64,000 nucleotides of DNA from contig NZ_JAGGJV010000010.1 of assembly GCF_017873135.1 (NCBI RefSeq), forward strand, positions 186,001 through 250,000. Reading direction: 5' to 3'. A model generated the notes under the pieces. That model did not search any database, was not told the DNA's origin, and was given only the letters and a program-made list of their open reading frames with translations. The position numbers were made by a program, and so were the translations under genes. Below are positions 44,937 to 53,356 of this stretch, in pieces (the first letter of the stretch is position 1; each line of letters begins with the position of its first letter). This stretch comes from Rhizobium herbae (GTDB taxonomy: Bacteria > Pseudomonadota > Alphaproteobacteria > Rhizobiales > Rhizobiaceae).

Positions 44937-46457
44937 TTATTTGTAGATGAACCCCACCGATCCGTAATAGCGGCCTTCCGGCTTCTTTCCAGTTGCGCCG
45001 TAAATTCGGTTGACGTGGCCAAGGAAGCCGCTTTCCAAATCGTTTGCGGGGTTGAAATTGTCGTCGGGTCGAGAAATCGCCGAGCGGGCGACGGGCCGAA
45101 CCAGATATGGCGTTGCAATGATGACCAGCTCTGATTCGTTGCGGATAAAGTCTTTGCTTCGAAACAGCGCACCAAAAACCGGGATCTTTGACATGCCCGG
45201 CAGACCGGAGATGGCCTGACGGACATTGTCCTGTACCAAACCCGCGATCACAATCGATCCCCCCGACGGCAATTCGACGGTCGTGGACGCTTCGCGTTTT
45301 CGAATGGCGAGGTAGGTCTGGCCGGGAACGCTTGCATCCGAATTGCCGTTAACGATGGAGCCTTCGAACGTCGGCTCAGAAACCTTGGTTTCGATGAAGA
45401 GACTGATGCGGCCCGGTCCGAGCACGACCGGCTTGAAGTTGAGTTCGATGCCGTATTCCACACTCTCGACCTCGCGGGTCACGGTTTTGCTGCCATCGTC
45501 CTCTTGCGTGACCTCCTGACCGGACGCCAGGCGGTAGTCGCCACCCACATAGAGCTTGGCTTCTTGTCCGGAAATGGCGGTGAGACTGGGTTCAGCCAGC
45601 GTGCGCATGACGCCGGCCTGTTCCATTGCATTCATTGAACTCGATAGATCAAAACCTCCGACCGAGCCGTGGAACGTCGATGCGGTCGTATTTGTCGCAT
45701 TGCCGAGGTTTGACGGATTTGAAAAAGAGAAATCGACCCCCGACCCGGTGATCGAGCCGCTAAACCCAAGTTGTTTCAAAACCTGACGGCTGACCTCGGC
45801 GACAGTGACCTTGAGCGTGACCTGATCCTCGCCCTCCACTCTCAGCAAGTTGACAATCTGTGACGTCTGGCGGTCCTCTGCAAAGATGGCGGCGTCACCA
45901 TTGTTGCCTTGTGCGGTAATGTTGCGTGTTGTCGCCTCCCCTCCCTTCAGAAAGGCCTCGGCCAGGTCAGCGGCGGTCGTGGAATCCAACGTTGTACTGA
46001 CGGTGCCGGTAAGCACGATGTTATCGGAGACGATTTCGACACTGATGTCCGCATCCCTTATGAAGCGGCGCAGGTTGGCCTCCAACTCCGCGATGTCGCG
46101 CTCGATGCGGATGTCAAGTCTGACGATCTCTTTACCGTCAGGACCAAAGACGAAGATGTTGGTCTGACCGATCGACTTGCCAAAAAGATAGATTCGCCGC
46201 GAGGTCCGTGTCACCGCATCGGCAAGGGACGGATCGGCAACAAGTATATCATGCGCGTCCGAGGGAAGATCGACAACGACAGCCTTGTTGAGGCCAAGCT
46301 TTATCGCCTCTTTTGCTCCAGGACCGACATTCGAAATCCTCATGATCGTATCGTGAGGCTCTGGCCCTTCCAACCCCGGAGGCTTACGATTTTCGGCATT
46401 TGCAAAGCATACATGGAGGAAAATCCAGAGGGCGGTTGCGATGCAAACCCGTATCAT
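44937..46457 (-). CDS. CpaC/RcpA-like secretin, apparently orphan
   Basis: A 506-aa outer-membrane secretin of the Tad/Flp pilus type. The N terminus is a signal peptide (IRVCIATALWIFLHVCFANA). A pilus-assembly N domain follows (KAVVVDLPSDAHDILVADP; GKSIGQTNIFVFG), then a BON-like segment (about residues 120-190), and the secretin core (ASTTVELPSGGSIVIAGLV; GMSKIPVFGALFRS; ELVIIATPYLVRPV). The start at 46457 has AGAGG 8 nt upstream. No other cpa/tad gene (prepilin, CpaB, CpaF ATPase) is in the window, so it must either be an orphan or work with a distant locus. Confidence 0.88.
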   Translation of the reverse strand: MIRVCIATALWIFLHVCFANAENRKPPGLEGPEPHDTIMRISNVGPGAKEAIKLGLNKAVVVDLPSDAHDILVADPSLADAVTRTSRRIYLFGKSIGQTNIFVFGPDGKEIVRLDIRIERDIAELEANLRRFIRDADISVEIVSDNIVLTGTVSTTLDSTTAADLAEAFLKGGEATTRNITAQGNNGDAAIFAEDRQTSQIVNLLRVEGEDQVTLKVTVAEVSRQVLKQLGFSGSITGSGVDFSFSNPSNLGNATNTTASTFHGSVGGFDLSSSMNAMEQAGVMRTLAEPSLTAISGQEAKLYVGGDYRLASGQEVTQEDDGSKTVTREVESVEYGIELNFKPVVLGPGRISLFIETKVSEPTFEGSIVNGNSDASVPGQTYLAIRKREASTTVELPSGGSIVIAGLVQDNVRQAISGLPGMSKIPVFGALFRSKDFIRNESELVIIATPYLVRPVARSAISRPDDNFNPANDLESGFLGHVNRIYGATGKKPEGRYYGSVGFIYK

Positions 46458-47092
46458 GAATAACACCTCTTGCTCGCCGAGAGCTCACATCAAATAAAAA
46501 TTCCCTTCATTACCAATTATATACTTGATTGATTCGTACAAATAATATTTTTTTTCATAAAAGTATCATTTTATTTCAATATACTCATTAATGTATCACT
46601 TCATTTCTGAATCAATACGTATTTATATTATATTTTTCGGCGTGGACACGAGACAATCTCACACAGCCGCACTGCGGCTGTGTGGTGAAAAGCTGTCGGG
46701 AAGGAGCCAGCATGTGCCAAGCTTGGCGCAACGATTTCTCGTGCCCTCCCCATCCGGCGGCGGCAGAGTTGCATCGTTACTGCACGACCGAGTTCAGCCC
46801 CGGCCTCGGACTTGCCCAACCTTGCTCGATCAGGGCGGCGGTCGGGCTAGATTCAAGCCATTGGCGATCCGCTACCGCTGCATTGTTGGACTTCCGATCA
46901 CGAAGCTTGCCGCGGGGCTCGGATTTTACCCAGTTTTACATCCTCTTAACAGCGCTTAACGTTCGTTGGTCTATCAAGAGCCACTGAAGATTTCGCTGTC
47001 TATCGCAGAGATCAGCCTTGGGGTCGGCCGTCGGCCTCCAGGAGCGCGATTGCCGTGCGTAACTCCTGATTTCACCCATACAGGACTGTACG
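46458..47092. other. Long intergenic region with AT-rich block and two palindromes
   Basis: About 635 bases. 46490-46640 is strikingly AT-rich for this genome and is probably the secretin promoter region. A 12-bp-arm palindrome with a 1-nt centre (46660-46684, arms CACACAGCCGCA/TGCGGCTGTGTG) and a perfect 12-bp palindrome GCCAAGCTTGGC (46716-46727) follow. A 91-codon frame from ATG 46712 has AAGGAG 5 nt upstream but no recognisable features (cysteine-rich start MCQAWRND), so I do not call it a gene. The region ends at the outer-membrane factor gene. Confidence 0.6.
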
Positions 47093-48586
47093 ATGCAACT
47101 GAAAATATCCGGTCGTCCGCATGAGATCCGCCCGCACCTGACGGCATTGCTATCGTTTATGTTGATCATAAACGGGTGCACGGTCGGGCCGGACTACAAG
47201 GAACCGGCAATGTCTCTTCCAGCTCTCTGGACGAGGGAAAAGCTTCCGTCTAAACCGCCCGAGCTCGCGCAATGGTGGAAGCGGTTAGGGGATCCGGTGC
47301 TTGATCAGCTTGTTGCAGACGCCGTTGCGGGAAACCTGGACGTTGCCGCGGCGAAAGCCAAGATCCGCGAAGCCAGGGCAACCACCAGACAGGAGGCCGG
47401 AAGTCTTTTCCCAACGCTTTCCGCCACCTCGGCCGTCGATCGGCTCAAGAGTTCGTCGTCATCAGCCGATGCGTCAGTCTACAGCCAGTATCAGGCAGGT
47501 TTTGACGCCAGCTGGGAACTTGACCTGTTCGGCGGAAACAAACGCGCGCTGGAGGCTGCAAAATATGCGGAAGACGCTTCCGAGGCGGAGCTGCGCGATA
47601 CGCTGGTCACTCTGGTGGGTGATGTGGCGTCCTATTATGTCCAGGCGCGCGCGTATCAGGAGCTCATGGATTTAGGCGAGCGATCGGCCAGATCGCAACG
47701 ACAAACCGCAACATTGACACGGCAACAGCAACAGGGCGGAGAAGCCTCCCTCGTTGATGTCGTCAAGGCGGAGGCACAAACGGCGGCCATAGAGGCGGAC
47801 ATCCCGTCTTATCGGATAGAATACGCCAAGGCAGTGCATCGGCTCGGCGTGCTGCTCGGTCGTGCGCCGCTTGCCCTCGAATCCACCTTGGCGAGCAACG
47901 GAAGAATCCCGCTGCCACCCAAGGCTCAATCGATAGGCATCCCCGGCGACCTGCTTGTTAACAGACCGGATATCAGAGTTGCGGAGCGCCAACTCGCGAA
48001 GTCGACGGCCGGCATCGGGCGGGCAGAGGCGAACCGATATCCGTCAATTTCGCTGACGGGGTCCATCGACTCGTCAGCCACGAGTTTTGGCGACCTGGGC
48101 AAGAATTCGACGATAAGCTGGTCCCTCGGCCCCAGTATCAATATCCCGGTTTTTCAAGGCGGTCAGCTAAAGGCAGCGGTCGATGTGGCCAAAGCCCAAC
48201 GTGATCAATCCTTCTTTGAATACCAGGAAACTGTTCTTTCGGCCTTGGAAGACGTTCAGAATGCTATCGTTTCCCTCAATCAATCGCGCCTGAGGCGATC
48301 AAAGCTCGCATTGTCCGCCGCTCGCTACCGGGAGGCTGTCAAGTTCTCTCGCGAAATTCAGAACTTGGGCAGTGGTGACCTCTTTGCCGTGCTGGACGCG
48401 GAAAAGACACTCTACTCGGTCGAGGAAGACCTGATCGAGACCAAGCTGGATGTGGCGCGTTATTACATCGCCCTGAACAAGGCCCTGGGAGGCGGTTGGG
48501 ACGGCGCCGTGGACGTGTCCGAGCCGGCGGTAGTCGGCACGAACTCCGGGCTCCGTGTGGCTGCGTCGACGCGCCGCCGCGGCTGA
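47093..48586 (+). CDS. NodT/OprM-family outer-membrane efflux lipoprotein
   Basis: A 497-aa TolC-like outer-membrane factor. Signal and lipobox are in ALLSFMLIINGC; the mature part opens with TVGPDYKEP, a hallmark of the NodT group. The two OEP repeats are visible (LDVAAAKAKIREARATTRQ; ETVLSALEDVQNAIVSL), as are RPDIRVAERQLAKSTAGIG and SISWSLGPSINIPVFQGG. It is the natural third component for the RND pump encoded 5 kb to the left, although it has its own promoter region and the opposite orientation. Confidence 0.92.
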   Translation: MQLKISGRPHEIRPHLTALLSFMLIINGCTVGPDYKEPAMSLPALWTREKLPSKPPELAQWWKRLGDPVLDQLVADAVAGNLDVAAAKAKIREARATTRQEAGSLFPTLSATSAVDRLKSSSSSADASVYSQYQAGFDASWELDLFGGNKRALEAAKYAEDASEAELRDTLVTLVGDVASYYVQARAYQELMDLGERSARSQRQTATLTRQQQQGGEASLVDVVKAEAQTAAIEADIPSYRIEYAKAVHRLGVLLGRAPLALESTLASNGRIPLPPKAQSIGIPGDLLVNRPDIRVAERQLAKSTAGIGRAEANRYPSISLTGSIDSSATSFGDLGKNSTISWSLGPSINIPVFQGGQLKAAVDVAKAQRDQSFFEYQETVLSALEDVQNAIVSLNQSRLRRSKLALSAARYREAVKFSREIQNLGSGDLFAVLDAEKTLYSVEEDLIETKLDVARYYIALNKALGGGWDGAVDVSEPAVVGTNSGLRVAASTRRRG

Positions 48587-48725
48587 ACCTACATCTTCGG
48601 CACCTTGCGCAGCTGTTCATCTGCAAAACCGACCGCATACGACAGAGACCGGAGCCGGATGACGGTATAGTCGCCGACCCTACCGCGGTCCTGACAGAAC
48701 AGCTACGACAATGCGGAGGCTCGGC

Positions 48726-50192
48726 TCAGCCTGCATGCAAGGCTGAACCAGGTACCCAGTTTCCGTGCAATGACATGCGCAGCCGCATCGGCAGTTTTAT
48801 CGTAGCGATCGGACCTTCGGATATGTGCTGCGCGTCGAGCACGAGAAGATCCGTCGCACGCTCCGCCAGCCGGTTTACAAGGCCGATTATGTAGCCATCG
48901 CCCTCGGGTGCATCGGCGTGCCTCGGCACGAAGATCGGCTCCTGGAAGCAGGACTGATCATCTGCAAACCAGGTCTTGGTCTTGCCCGTCGCAACGTTGA
49001 TATGGGCAAGCATGTTGAAAAACTGGAATGGACGCCGCCCGACCCGGGCCTCGTCGAAAGGCTTTGTCGGATCCATCGCGATGACGAAGCCGTGCTGATA
49101 TGGCCGCCCCATGTATCGATCGTCGCTGCGGGGAAATTCGCACGGAAACTGGGTGAGCGGCGTCATCTGCAGCGTATTGCCACGCGCGTTCATATCGAAG
49201 GTCAACCGCATCATGTTCGAAGACAATGTCTCCGGTGGCGGAACCGTGCCATCCGATTGCGGGAAGAAATAGAAGATGTTGCCGCTGGTGACCGGCATGT
49301 CGATGTAGATGCGGCCGCCATCGTCAAAAGCATTGAGCGTATGGCCCTGGAACCCGTTGGGAGCCTTGAACCAGCGCACGTCGCGACCGTCGCCATCGCG
49401 GCGGAGCACGCCGAAAAGCTGGTCGAGCCCCGGTTGCCACTGAAAGTGTTTCCCGCCTTGCCGGAGCCGCTCGGCATCGACGGTGAGCGGCATTAGAGGA
49501 AAGATCACATAGTTCTCGGTGACCGCGAAATCATGGATCATCGCTGCATACGGAGCGACAATCCATGTCTCCCGCTTCTTGCGGCCCTGCGCATCAATCT
49601 CGTAATAAACGACGTCGGGCGTCGCATCGCCCTTGGCCTCGTAGCCAAAGCAAAGAAGGTCGCCGCTGGCCGGGTCGATCTTCGGATGCGCCGTGAAGGT
49701 GGCGCTGGTGAGCTGGCCGTCGAAATCCCACAGGCCAATGGTTTCGAGCGTAACAGGATCAAGCGCGTAGGGCGCGCTATCCTCCTTCAGCGCCAGCAGC
49801 CTGCCGGCATGCAGGATCACATTCGTATTTGCGGTGCTGTTGTTCAGGTCCCGGACGCTTGGATCATTCGTATACTGGTTGCGATAGACGCCGTGCAGCG
49901 AGGCGCGGGCGGCACGCTGCGCCTTCAGCCGCTCCGTCATGACGTATCGGCGCTTGAAATCGACATGCCCGCTCTTGAAGCGAAAGGCGCTGATAACACC
50001 ATCGCCGTTGAAGAACATGTCTTCGCCGAGCATGGGCGGATACTGCGGATCGGGTGCCGCCTGGAAGAACGTACCGTCGATTTCGGCCGGCACCGTTCCC
50101 TCGATCTCGAGATCATAGACCTCGCCTTCGAAGCGGACGGGTTTGTAAAGCGCACCGGTGAATTCCGGGCTGCTGGGGAAAGGCCGTGTCAT
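48726..50192 (-). CDS. Carotenoid cleavage/lignostilbene dioxygenase-family oxygenase
   Basis: A 488-aa non-heme iron seven-bladed propeller enzyme. The four iron-binding histidines fit FTAHPKIDPASGD, AMIHDFAVTENY, GFQGHTLNAFDD and the C-terminal MSLHGNWVPG. Bacterial members split the central double bond of lignostilbenes, stilbenes (resveratrol, piceatannol), isoeugenol-type phenylpropenes or apocarotenoids into aldehydes. The neighbouring aldehyde dehydrogenase and aromatic monooxygenases favour an aromatic substrate. The start at 50192 has AGGAGG 7 nt upstream. No signal peptide. Divergent from its probable TetR regulator. Confidence 0.9.
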   Translation of the reverse strand: MTRPFPSSPEFTGALYKPVRFEGEVYDLEIEGTVPAEIDGTFFQAAPDPQYPPMLGEDMFFNGDGVISAFRFKSGHVDFKRRYVMTERLKAQRAARASLHGVYRNQYTNDPSVRDLNNSTANTNVILHAGRLLALKEDSAPYALDPVTLETIGLWDFDGQLTSATFTAHPKIDPASGDLLCFGYEAKGDATPDVVYYEIDAQGRKKRETWIVAPYAAMIHDFAVTENYVIFPLMPLTVDAERLRQGGKHFQWQPGLDQLFGVLRRDGDGRDVRWFKAPNGFQGHTLNAFDDGGRIYIDMPVTSGNIFYFFPQSDGTVPPPETLSSNMMRLTFDMNARGNTLQMTPLTQFPCEFPRSDDRYMGRPYQHGFVIAMDPTKPFDEARVGRRPFQFFNMLAHINVATGKTKTWFADDQSCFQEPIFVPRHADAPEGDGYIIGLVNRLAERATDLLVLDAQHISEGPIATIKLPMRLRMSLHGNWVPGSALHAG

Positions 50193-50204
50193 GTGAACTC
50201 CTCC

Positions 50205-50278
50205 TATAACCGTACATAACTGTACTATTATAAATTTATTCCGAGGTCAACTTAACAGTACGCATCTGTCCGGTTATA
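50205..50278. promoter_or_regulatory. Twin inverted operators and promoters between carotenoid oxygenase and TetR genes
   Basis: Site A (50205-50230) and site B (50253-50278, opposite strand) share 20 of 26 positions: both start TATAACCG, share ACA and GTACT blocks and end TTA. Site B covers a near-perfect promoter, TTAACA (50252-50257), 17 nt, TATAAC (50275-50280), whose expected start is the A of the TetR ATG. Site A overlaps a TATAAT (minus strand, 50232-50227) that could serve the oxygenase gene. One regulator controlling both genes is strongly suggested. Confidence 0.7.
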
Positions 50279-50286
50279 ACGACGCC

Positions 50287-50904
50287 ATGCGTGTTCGAAG
50301 CGAGAAAAAAAGAAGCGAGATCATCGACATTGCCGGCGCACTCTTCCTGCGCGAAGGCTATGGCTCCGTTTCCATGGCGACGATCGCATCCGCGGTCGGC
50401 GGCTCCAAGGGAACCCTCTATGGATATTTTTCGTCCAAGGAGGAAATCTTCGCCGCCTTTGTCATCGCTGCCGGCAAGCAGAGACGCGAGGAATTCCTGC
50501 TTTTGCCGGAGGGAGGTGCCGGCCTTGCATCGACGCTTACGGCATTGGGCATAAACTATCTACGATTGTTGCTGTCACCGGAAATCATGTCGATCAACCG
50601 GCTCGTCATCGCAGAAGCCACACGCTTCCCGGAGCTTGGCAAGATCTTTTTCGAAAATGGTCCGAAAAGCATCATCGGGGTCATAGCCTCCATTCTGGCC
50701 CAGGCGGCCGATCGCCAAGAACTGACCATATGCGACCCCGGCGGAGCCGCATGGCGTTTCAAGGCCCTGTGCGAAGCCCGACTGTTCGAGCAGTGCCTCT
50801 GGGCCATTCGAGACGGGGCCACCGAGGAAGAGATTGCGCAGAACGTCGAACCGGCCGTCCGCATTTTCCTCAATACTTTTGGCACCGGAAACGGACCGGC
50901 CTGA
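50287..50904 (+). CDS. TetR-family regulator of the carotenoid oxygenase gene
   Basis: A 205-aa regulator. The helix-turn-helix VSMATIASAVGGSKGTLYGYF is at about residues 28-49. The C-terminal part (residues 80-200) is helical and of the TetR_C_7/AefR-like type (PEIMSINRLVIAEATRFPEL; FLNTFGTG). No Shine-Dalgarno precedes the ATG, and the best promoter would start transcription at the ATG itself, so leaderless translation is likely. Divergent from the oxygenase; convergent with the outer-membrane protein gene. Confidence 0.88.
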   Translation: MRVRSEKKRSEIIDIAGALFLREGYGSVSMATIASAVGGSKGTLYGYFSSKEEIFAAFVIAAGKQRREEFLLLPEGGAGLASTLTALGINYLRLLLSPEIMSINRLVIAEATRFPELGKIFFENGPKSIIGVIASILAQAADRQELTICDPGGAAWRFKALCEARLFEQCLWAIRDGATEEEIAQNVEPAVRIFLNTFGTGNGPA

Positions 50905-50930
50905 TCCGCTCCGGCGCAAGCAGACGCGGC

Positions 50931-51959
50931 TCACCAGAGCTTGCGAATAAAGCTCAGCTGCAAATAATTGCCGTCGAAGGCGTTTCGGGTATAAACATCC
51001 GTCAGGAATTTCAGCGAAACGGTGGTGCGCTGCTCGGGAAAGTCGATCGCCAGAATCGGACCAAGGCGAATTGACTTGTGGCGCTGGCCGTCCGCCGCCG
51101 GAACGGCGAGCGACCCTGCATCGTCCTCAATCTGCCATTTGACATTGCCGGCAAGACCGAACTGGAACCGATCGTAGCGCTCCGTGATGGCGAAATCAGC
51201 CGAGATGTAGTCGCCGTCGCGGTAGTTGAATCCCCCGGTTGCATCCTCGCGCTCGAAATTGTGGTTGTAGAATATCCGCGTGGAAAATTCTGTCCCATCC
51301 AGGAAAATCGGCCTGGTCCGGTAGGTGAAGGCAATGTTCGGCGACAGGACCCAATTGTTGAACCCGGGGCTGCCGACCGTGCTGCCGTCGAAGGTACCGA
51401 TCGGGATCGTCACGCCGAGCCCGAGGCCCAGCGTGAAACCGACGGGCATGGGCGGAATGAAATCCGGACCCGGTACCGGCTGGCCCGCCGACCCGGGCGG
51501 TGGTCCTTCGTACCAGCTCTTCGACCAGAAGAAGAGGTCGGAATAGGCATCGAAGGACCCCGTGTGCTTGTCGCTGAGGTCGACCGGCAAACTGTCGGTG
51601 ATCGTCAGGTCGTGCTTGCCGTAGACAAAGATCAGCGATGACGCCATCCGCCCACCCAGGAACTCCCCCGGATAGACGTAAAGTCCACCCAGCTGGCCCT
51701 GCAGAAGTCGATCATCCGTATCCGGGAACATTGCATTGCCATTGCCATCGCTCAGTTGGTCCCGCCAGTGGCCCCAAACGCCGCCGACGGCGTAAAACCC
51801 CGGTTCCGGTGGCAGCTCGGCGGCGCGTATGTCGGATGTGGCTCCGGGTGTTGTCGTCTGGTAGAACTCGGCCGCGTTGGCGATGTCCCCGGCCAACATG
51901 CCGGTGAGGCCGCTGATTACCAGCAGAGTTGATTTTAGGCTAAGCAATTGTATTTCCAT
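50931..51959 (-). CDS. Outer-membrane transport protein of the phenol/meta-pathway family
   Basis: A 342-aa beta-barrel protein with signal peptide LLSLKSTLLVISGLTGML ending near NAAEFYQ. Alternating beta-strand patterns run to a C-terminal aromatic residue (LQLSFIRKLW). FTLGLGLGVTIPIGTFDG and LSPNIAFTYR fit the 'Phenol_MetA_deg'/MetA-pathway OMP family (PF13557) often encoded beside aromatic catabolic genes. It probably lets hydrophobic aromatics through the outer membrane. The start at 51959 has GGGGGAT just upstream. Downstream of the MFS gene on the same strand. Confidence 0.82.
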   Translation of the reverse strand: MEIQLLSLKSTLLVISGLTGMLAGDIANAAEFYQTTTPGATSDIRAAELPPEPGFYAVGGVWGHWRDQLSDGNGNAMFPDTDDRLLQGQLGGLYVYPGEFLGGRMASSLIFVYGKHDLTITDSLPVDLSDKHTGSFDAYSDLFFWSKSWYEGPPPGSAGQPVPGPDFIPPMPVGFTLGLGLGVTIPIGTFDGSTVGSPGFNNWVLSPNIAFTYRTRPIFLDGTEFSTRIFYNHNFEREDATGGFNYRDGDYISADFAITERYDRFQFGLAGNVKWQIEDDAGSLAVPAADGQRHKSIRLGPILAIDFPEQRTTVSLKFLTDVYTRNAFDGNYLQLSFIRKLW

Positions 51960-52045
51960 CGTGATCCCCCACTTCGGATGTTTTGGAATTTGCAAACGCG
52001 GCCGCACGACGGGAGGAAAGCATGCGCCCCCCCCACTGCTCCTGC

Positions 52046-53266
52046 TTAATGGACAGGCATGATGTCGCGGCCCGCTGTGGCCGGCTCCTTGAAGGAATGG
52101 CCGAAGATCAATCCGGCCAGGAAAACCAAAGCCGCGAAAAGCGTGATCCCCGCAAATACGGCCATGGCTGCAACCATCCCGCCGGAGGCGGCGGCAATGG
52201 CGTTCACACCAATCGGGCAGACAAATTGCCCGATAAAAAACATTGAGGTCCAGATACCCGACGCCCGCCCGCGGTAGTCACTGCGCAGATTGCTCATCGT
52301 GAAGGCGAGAACCAGCGGAAGAGAAATCCCGCAACCGATATTGTTGATGAACATGCCCATGGCGCCGGCCGCCCATGAAGGCTGGGTGTAGAGAACGGCG
52401 TAACCGATGGCCTGCGCGGCCATGGCCACCACGAGCAGCATCCCGATCGAGCGCTGTGACTGTATGCGGAAGGCGACTGCGCCGACCACGACACCAATGG
52501 AGCCAATGGCGCTGGCAAGTCCGAGCATGCCCGCATCGGTAAAACCGCGCTCACTGAGTACCAGCGAAATATGGACCGGCGTGACATAAAACAACATGCC
52601 GCACAGAAGCGTCAGCGCAAGGCAGGCGATAAAGCGCGGCGTGAACAAGCCGGGCGCCCTGTTTTCGCGCACCAGGACGCGCGCCTCGGGCGCCACAGGT
52701 GCCGGTTCGAAGATGAGCATAAGGACGAGCGGGATAAACAGCGCCGTCGCGCCATAGACCAGAAAGGGTGCGCGCCAGTCATATCCACCAAGGAAACCTG
52801 CGAGCATGAAACAGAAGGTTGCGACCAGCGACGCCGATCCGAACTGCACGGAGAGCCAATGGGCACGGCGTTCGCCGGTGAAATAGTCACAGATCAGCGC
52901 GGTGCTTGCCGTCATCACGCCGGCCTCGGCGATCCCGACAACAACCCGCGACACTATGATGCCATTGAGGTTGTCTATCCAATAGGGCGCGATACCCGCC
53001 GCGGCATAGAAGGCGAGCGCCGCGAGCAGCAGGCGCTTGCGCCCCGTCCTGTCGGCCAGAATGCCGGCAAGCGGCGCAAGCAGCGCAACAAAGAGAGCAG
53101 GCGTCACCAGCGCCAGTGGCGCGAGCAGTTCGGCGCGCGGCACGTCGGAAAAATGCGCGATCATCTGTGGCAGGACCGGCGCGAACAGCGTCGATCCGAT
53201 CGGCGCCAGCCATGCGACGGCCACCAATAGCAACCCCTGCTGCACGCCTGCGGACACATTCTGCAT
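52046..53266 (-). CDS. MFS transporter (aromatic acid importer-like)
   Basis: A 406-aa transporter with about 12 helices. The start at 53266 has AGGAGG 5-6 nt upstream. The loop 2-3 motif LAGILADRTGRKRLLL (GxLaDrxGrkxxl) is typical of MFS proteins, and ARVLVRENRAPGLF is the cytoplasmic loop between the halves. Located between the aldehyde dehydrogenase and the outer-membrane protein, it likely imports the aromatic substrate or exports a product. Confidence 0.88.
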   Translation of the reverse strand: MQNVSAGVQQGLLLVAVAWLAPIGSTLFAPVLPQMIAHFSDVPRAELLAPLALVTPALFVALLAPLAGILADRTGRKRLLLAALAFYAAAGIAPYWIDNLNGIIVSRVVVGIAEAGVMTASTALICDYFTGERRAHWLSVQFGSASLVATFCFMLAGFLGGYDWRAPFLVYGATALFIPLVLMLIFEPAPVAPEARVLVRENRAPGLFTPRFIACLALTLLCGMLFYVTPVHISLVLSERGFTDAGMLGLASAIGSIGVVVGAVAFRIQSQRSIGMLLVVAMAAQAIGYAVLYTQPSWAAGAMGMFINNIGCGISLPLVLAFTMSNLRSDYRGRASGIWTSMFFIGQFVCPIGVNAIAAASGGMVAAMAVFAGITLFAALVFLAGLIFGHSFKEPATAGRDIMPVH

Positions 53267-53356
53267 ATCAACCTCCTCTTTTGAAGCAGACCGCCCCCCG
53301 CGGCCCGGATGGTGAACGAGCGGCGCCAAGGCTGTTGGGCCGTGGCGCTGCAGCCG

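Noticed and set aside
46712..46987. 91-codon frame with a good Shine-Dalgarno upstream of the outer-membrane factor gene
   Set aside because: No recognisable domain or membrane/signal feature and unusual cysteine-rich composition; kept only as a remark in the gap description.
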